Below are positions 58,211 through 64,000 of a DNA stretch of 64,000 nucleotides, one piece after another. Within the stretch, counting starts at the first letter, position 1. The number at the start of each line of letters is the position of its first letter. Where the stretch lies: positions 124,001-188,000 of the forward strand of contig LSRY02000068.1 of assembly GCA_001643675.2 (NCBI GenBank), in the 5' to 3' direction. This DNA is from Monocercomonoides exilis. Lineage: Eukaryota; Preaxostyla; Oxymonadida; Polymastigidae. The notes under the pieces are model-generated. The model did not search any database. It was not told the origin of the DNA and saw only the letters and a program-made list of their open reading frames with translations. The translations under genes and the position numbers were made by a program.

Positions 58211-58736
58211 TCCTTATCTCTTTTCCTTTTTCCTTTTTTTTATTCTTCCTTTTTTATTTCATCATTTTTTTTTCTGGATGAATGAATAAATTTTAAGCAC
58301 GCAGGTTCAATGATTTTGTGCAAATTATCACTTTTTATTTACTAATAATATAAGCCGCAAACAACTCTATCAAACTTCAATCTTTATTCATCGTATTTAT
58401 TATTCAAAGCAATGGCTTTTGCAAACCTTTTTCGTGTGTGTTGACCTGACATTTCCACAAATCTGAGTTTTTTAAAAAAACTTCAAATGAGTAATTATTA
58501 TGGAATTTTATTAAAAACTATTTTCAAATAATAACGTGAATAACGTGATTATCTGCAAGAAGATGAAGTGTTTTCAAAATGTGGTTTTGGACAAATAATA
58601 AATTAATCAAACAGACAAGGACTCAATTTCTTTTTATTCTCAAAATTTTCAAAATTAAATATGATATTTTTGATGAAAAAAGTTATAAATGTCCGTTCAC
58701 TGAAATGAAGAAATGTTTTCAAAAAAGTGAATCTGT

Positions 58737-58820
58737 TCGACAGATTGATCTTTTCGACAGACTGATCTTTCGACCGACTGATCTTTGTCGTTCGACTGAT
58801 CTCGACAAAGATATGTCGAT
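58737..58820 (+). repeat. Subterminal tandem repeat of TCGACNGACTGATCTTT type
   Basis: Four to five imperfect 16-18 bp units near the right end of the 3.78-kb element. Similar GTCGGTCGAAAGAC sequence lies near the left end (about 55299). This is a plausible transposase-binding repeat. Confidence 0.6.
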
Positions 58821-59050
58821 AACCCATTGAAATTTCTAAAAATCAATAAATAAAATATTTATTTGTTAGAATCCAGTGAAATTGTATTTTATAATTTATA
58901 AAAAAGAATTATTCAATGGAAACAAAAGTGCATTTTTTTATTTGAATGTTTTTTAGTTAATCAAAAAAGAAAAATATGATTCATGTCTTGTTGGTCGACT
59001 TGTCGAGCTGATGAAAAAATGTCGGTCTGTCCCAAAGGCCTAATTTTTAT

Positions 59051-60353
59051 AAAATCATATTATTTCATTCATATTTTTCATTTCGAGAATTTGCACACAG
59101 CAACAGTAAACGACAAATGAAAAGTGAACAGAATTTTCCAAGAAATGTTTTTCTATATTTCAGCTTCAATTTTGTTTTTGAAACATAAATAATGATATTT
59201 TCATAAGAATTCAAAATCTCATCCCAAATGCAAAAAATCTTAGAAAAATCAACAACTCGAAAAATGTTATGATAGCAAAATAATCATCCAATTAGAAAGT
59301 GAAAAAAGAGATAAAAATGCGTTTGTTTTTAATTGAGAAAAACGAAACAAATTCTGATTTAATTGAATGTTTGATTTCACCAAAAGTGAAATCTAAAAAA
59401 TGGCAAATCGAACAAATTTTTGCAATTGAAAACTGAACAAAATATTCTCAAGCACAACGTTTCATGTCTAAGAAAGAGATATTCACAATTGAGGACAAGT
59501 GATTCTTTTGGAGATTATTTTATAAAACAATAAATAAAAATTTAAATCATGTTCTGAATATTATTAAACGGGCATTGATAGGTTGATACGCAATTTCATG
59601 ATATCTTTGTTTAAATCACATATGAAATTATGGCTATTGTCAAAGCTTCGATGAATATTTTTTTTCAAATCAAAATATTCTTTTCAATGATGAAAAACTT
59701 TCAACAATCAACACCACGAAAAAAGTTTTGATTTCAAAAATAATTACCTAGGAAAACTAAATTTTTTTATTTGTGATATATCACGATGAAAAGGATCAAT
59801 AAATGGTGGAATGAATGACTTTTTCGAGAAATCATTTTTGTTCAATTTTCTTTATAAACGAACCTTTCAAAATTTTATCAAATACGAGTTCTTACTCCCG
59901 AAATTTCACTGGAATAATGATGAAGGCTTGACAATGTTTCATTTCCTCACAAATGATTTTTCATGTGCGGGAATAGAAATTTGATGAAAAAATGAAAAAA
60001 AAATTATTTTCGAAAATATAACAAAAGGAAGTTTTAAAAAAAAAATGAAGAAGACTTTAACTGAAAAAGATAATATTTTCCTGTTTGTGAACAAATAATT
60101 GATATTGAAGTTTGAATAATTCTTATTTATCCATAGTTGAAGCAACATTATGGAGTAATTAAAAAATAACAAAAACAATTTGTTTTTACGAAATAATAAA
60201 TATTACTAAAAATACAAACACAAAAGAAAATTATAAATAATTTATTGAAACTAATCGATGAAAGGTTCTAAAAAAAAAATATTATCTAAAATTGTTTGTG
60301 TTTTCCCATATTATTTTTTGTTCCATTTACAGTATATTTTTAGTTGAGCTTTG
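59051..60353. other. AT-rich intergenic region upstream of VPS13
   Basis: No gene is supported. The minus ORF at 59939-60178 is AT-driven. The segment 59876-60010 resembles 31070-31200. The VPS13 promoter must lie at the right end. Confidence 0.45.
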
Positions 60354-63300
60354 ATGCTTGAAACAATTGTTGCCAAGCTTCTCGGGAAGATCCTTGGAAA
60401 ATACTGTTCAAATTTTGACAAGAAATCATTAAATATGTTTTTTCTAAGTCTTTTTCATTTTTGACATTAAAAGTTAATAATTTCGAAAGTGGCCTTTCAG
60501 GAACATTTGAATTAAAAAATTTGAGGCTTAGACGTGATGCATTTCATGAGTTTCATGAAGGAATTCAAGTTATTGATGGTTTTAATGTTTTTTTCCCCTG
60601 AGAAAACAGTTATTTATGAAAATTGACGCAATTTCAATTTATCAAAGGTGTAATTGGTTCTGTTAAAGTATCACTGAGTTGGACTGGAATAATGTCAAAG
60701 CCAATTATTATTTCAATCGAAGATATAGCTGTAATTTTGGAACCTCAAGATATATCTGTATGACTATTTTTCTTTTGTTTCAAAAATTGACAAACCAAAT
60801 AGAATTCTAAATCAGCAATTAAAAATAGAATACAACGATCTGAAAGACAAAAATTGATAAAGTTAGATGATATCGAGCAAAACATGGCAATGAAAGAGGC
60901 TGAACTGGAACAAAATGGAAAAAACAAAGAAGATCAATCATTTATGAACAGACTTATTACGAAAATACTTCTAAACTGTCAGATTACGATGAAGAATATA
61001 CATTTTCGAATGGAAGATACGCGGAATCCTCGGAATCCTATTGTTATTGGAGTTTTGTTTTCTGGACTAACTGCACACTCCACAAATGCAAAATGGGAGC
61101 GAGCTTTGAACACAGAACCTCCAATAGCATACAAGCTTGTTGAATTATCATCATTATCAATTTATCACTCATCGACGACGCTTGCTGAGGAGCGCAGTGG
61201 ATTTTCTTCAGCATTGTCTGTTGAAGATTTTAAGCAATCAATGTCAAATTACATTCAAAAGACGATTTCTGCTTCACCAGAGTTTGCTTTTGGGCGCCCC
61301 ACATCATCATATTCCAACGAAACAGGTACAAACAATCAATCGCTCGCCATTTCACCAACGAGCAATACATCATCTTTGGAATCTCCTAATCAAATTGTTC
61401 AATCCAACACAAACAATTCAATCAATTTGAATGGAAGAGATGTAAGCAAAGACAGTCAACTGGACTTTATTTTACACCCAGTAACATTCACAGTGAGAGC
61501 ATCACTCCTTCTCTCGTCAATCACTGGGCAGCCTTCTTCTACTCCTGCATCTCAATCTTCCTCTCCTACTGCTTCTCCTGCCTCTTCATCTTCAGAGTCG
61601 CCTGAAGAAACTCCTGTTCAGGGAAATAACCAAGAGACGGAAGACAAACCAAACATTCCGATGATAAAGGCAGACATCTCCATTACCCAAATGTGCTTGA
61701 GCATGGGCTCATTTCATCTGCCCCGCCTCAAACGGATAACCGACTTTCTGGCAGATCATCGCGTTTTCGATGAATACCAGAAGACAAGGCCCAGACGCAC
61801 ATGCAAATGCGGCAGAGGTTGCCATATCAACACAACAGATGACGCAGATGAACCTTCTCCAATATTATCTGAGACAACTACTGATGCAAATGGAGGAGAA
61901 ATGACGCTAAGAAAAGTGCGTGCAAATGATGTTGATTACTCTTCTGTTCATTGTGTCTGTGGCTGTGCGACTGTCAATGCACGGCATCCAAACTCTGTGC
62001 ACACACGCAATTTGTGGCGATGGGCGATTGGATGCGCTGTGAAGGATGCGAAGAAGAAGCGCAAGCCGTTCACGTGGGAAGGAATCAAAGAGCGGAGAGA
62101 CGACAAGAACAACTACATTGCACTGTGGAAGGATTACCTGACATCTCAGGCTGAGATGTCAGAGAAGGATAGAGAGAAAGAAAAAGAGGCAAAAAGGGAG
62201 CTGCTCGCCACACCTTCTCCTCTAAAGGCAAATGCAAAGTCTCCTCAAATATCTTCACCGGATGGTGGAAACGGAGTTGTGGTGATTGATGCGGAAGACG
62301 ATGATGAATCTGATTCCAACAACGGAAGTTCTGCTGAAGATGGAGAAAAAGATGAAACGGATGAGATGTCATCCAACGTCAAGGATATCAATAAGATTCC
62401 ACTTTATGCGCAAAATCCGTTGCGTCAACTCGAGCTGAAGTATTCGATGTCAGACATTCTGTTCTTCCGAGCGCTTGCAGAAAAGCAACTTGCAGCAGAA
62501 AAAGCGAAGCGGAAGGAAATTGCGGAGAAGCGCGCTGAGCGAGCGAAAGAGGCAAACGCGCAGAAAGGCTGGATGAAGCGGTGGTTTGGGCGGAAGACAG
62601 CGGAAGAGAAGGAGGAAGAGGCGAAGAGCATCGAGGACGAAGAAAACGTGTCCTTTGACTCTCTTCCAGAAGAAGAAAAAAGAAGGTTTGTGGAGGAAGT
62701 GCAGTACGATGCATCACTAAACATTTTGGAGGCATCACATCCACCTGAGTTTATATTAGTGAGTGCTACGCTTGACATTAAGCGTATATCCTTCACGCTG
62801 CTGGAGCAGACGAAATATCTGCCTGCCTTCAAAGAACTGATGAATAAAAACAGCGTAAATGGACAATCACCATCGTCGTCATCAGCATCCTCTTCTTCTT
62901 TAAGCTCTTTCTCTTCAACTTCTTTGAGTCCTGTTCCATCTGTTTCGATGGTTGTTCCCATTCTTTCGTTTTCTCTTCTTTCGATCGGCGGATCTTTTTC
63001 GTATCGGCCATATAAATCTGGCACGGATGTTGAATTCAACTTAGACAATTTGGAACTTGTCGATTTGAGTGGAAATTACGAAGCAGCCTCTCCTTCACAA
63101 CAAGGCAGGACTGGAAATTTGAGTTATTCTCCATCTGCTTCACCAACTTTCTCAACAAATTATTCCGAACCTTTTGTCACTCTGATCTCATCCAATGCAC
63201 CAATCGGGTCGCCTTTCATCTCCAACCAGGATGATGATGAATACGATGAAGCCAACACTGAAGGCGAAGAAGAGCAAAACGAACAGGGCAAAACAGCTGA

Positions 63301-64000
63301 GCAGTCTGCATTCGCCTCAGCTGCCAGTGAAGCGACGTCGATGCGTGCTGTTCAACTGGTGCGGCATCGGCGTCTGATCGAAGTGAAGTTTTCGCAGAAT
63401 TCTCTGTCGCTTCCAGTCGATCTGTTTGTGGCTGCTTCAGTTGCCCCGCTGAATGTTGTTGTGCCGTCTTCCTCGATTGCACGACTGCTTCCGTCTTTGA
63501 AGCGCTTCTCGTCTGCTGATCCGCAGATCACAACAGCTATGCGGAAGACATTCCGGTCGCAGTATGCTTCGCTCACTCAGCGCACTTCACTTCAACTTCT
63601 GAATGCGCTGGAGACACGGAAGATGATGGACATATCACTGAACATCGAAGCACCACACATTGCACTTCCACTTCAGCCACTTAATCCAGCATCGCCATGT
63701 CTCGTTGCCAACCTTGGCACAGTTAAAATTGTGACGAAGCCGACGGAAGCAGCTCTGAGAGAAAAAGAAAAAGAAAAAGAAAAAGAAAGACAGGAGAATG
63801 CAGAGAATAGCAATGCCACAGAAGCGTCTGAACCAATGAAATCAAATGTCGAAGGAGATGAAGATTCAGGACAAACGATGGAAAAGAAACACTCACGTGG
63901 AAACTCCACAATTGTGACCACATCGGCGCATCCAGAAGGAGTGGAGATCAGCGAAAGAACAGTTTTCGATTTGTTCCAAATTGAAATAGCGAAAGTTGGG
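60354..64000 (+). CDS. VPS13: VPS13-like lipid-transfer protein, 5' part
   Basis: Exons 60354-60436, 60490-60578 and 60648-60757, plus a long exon from 60803 that stays open to the window end, join in phase (introns 53, 69 and 45 bp). About 1160 residues are visible. VPS13 proteins are bridge-like lipid channels at membrane contact sites. The start MLETIVAKLLGKILGKYCSN, then SGTFELKNLRLRRDAF and GVIGSVKVSLSW, is the chorein N-domain. ITMKNIHFRMED and LWRWAIGCAVKDAKKKRKPF followed by WKDYL are typical further in. DISLNIEAPHIALPL near the end matches the next Vps13 repeat. Ser-rich loops and a cysteine cluster (CKCGRGCH, HCVCGCA, about bp 61800-61975) are insertions. The gene is cut by the window edge, not by mutation. 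Confidence 0.88.

Larger units (their letters stand above)
55265..59042. mobile_element. 3.78-kb TIR element with 8-bp target duplication
   Basis: Left end TAGGCCTTTGCGACA (from 55265) and right end, read inward on the other strand, TAGGCCTTTGGGACA (to 59042) form terminal inverted repeats. They are flanked on both sides by the direct repeat ATTTTTAT (55257-55264 and 59043-59050). Eight-bp duplications are known for hAT, Merlin and P superfamilies. The termini do not clearly match any of these. No transposase is present, so it is non-autonomous. GTCG/CGAC-rich motifs lie just inside both ends. Confidence 0.7.

Noticed and set aside
1-64000. Alternative genetic code with reassigned stop codons
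   Set aside because: NOP14, V-ATPase D, RAD6, CCDC47 and others end at expected positions with TAA, TAG or TGA, and Gln is encoded by CAA/CAG throughout.
1-64000. tRNA, rRNA genes or CRISPR arrays
   Set aside because: I saw no cloverleaf with A and B boxes, no rRNA-like block and no regularly spaced direct repeats with unique spacers. A tRNA search program could still find one I missed.

Overview
The window is a piece of an AT-rich, intron-bearing eukaryotic genome that uses the standard code (genes end in TAA, TAG or TGA, and CAA/CAG stand for Gln). Reading exons by phase and family similarity gives about 34 GT-AG introns, mostly 43-150 bp. Several genes start with very short exons (9, 21 and 83 nt), and one ends with a 20-nt exon. 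Proteins carry long Ser, Gln, Lys and Glu tracts. The mix of core eukaryotic genes with a TmcB-like giant membrane protein, a THH1/TOM1/TOM3-like receptor, secreted S41 and C13 peptidases and a Merlin transposon fits a free-living or gut protist. An oxymonad-like metamonad is my best guess, but this is inference and no marker gene proves it.

Layout: 1-760, doubtful 3' exons of an unrecognised gene. 1.5-4.8 kb, NOP14 (+). 5.2-9.3 kb, a coiled-coil protein with an EREER minisatellite (+). 10.2-11.9 kb, a seven-TM THH1-like protein (-). 12.6-15.2 kb, a type I membrane S41 peptidase-like protein (-). 16.2-18.5 kb, a legumain-type C13 protease (-). 19.1-22.3 kb, UTP25 (+). 22.5-23.6 kb, V-ATPase subunit D (+). 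24.4-30.5 kb is a mobile-element island: a Merlin element with ~385-bp terminal inverted repeats and a nonsense-interrupted transposase, then a 2.5-kb palindromic element with identical 579-bp arms. A ~210-bp MITE-like foldback lies at 31.3 kb. 31.9-35.4 kb, a five-exon coiled-coil protein (-). 35.5-38.7 kb, APC8/CDC23 in eight exons (+). 39.1-39.8 kb, a secretory cyclophilin (-). 39.9-40.7 kb, RAD6/UBE2A in five exons (-). 40.9-43.6 kb, a coiled-coil protein (+). 43.7-44.0 kb, a small unknown protein (-). 44.1-51.4 kb, the TmcB-like protein (+). 52.9-54.5 kb, CCDC47 (-). 55.3-59.0 kb, a 3.78-kb element bounded by short inverted repeats and an 8-bp target duplication, holding a decayed host-like gene. 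60.35 kb to the end, the 5' part of VPS13 (+), which runs off the window.

The genes are not an operon, and neighbours are mostly unrelated housekeeping functions. Some share pathways: NOP14 and UTP25 both serve the small-subunit processome, RAD6 and APC8 both serve ubiquitin signalling, and CCDC47, cyclophilin and the peptidases belong to the secretory pathway. The most interesting signals are the three transposon-like structures at 24-31 kb and 55-59 kb, especially the element that seems to have picked up a host gene.
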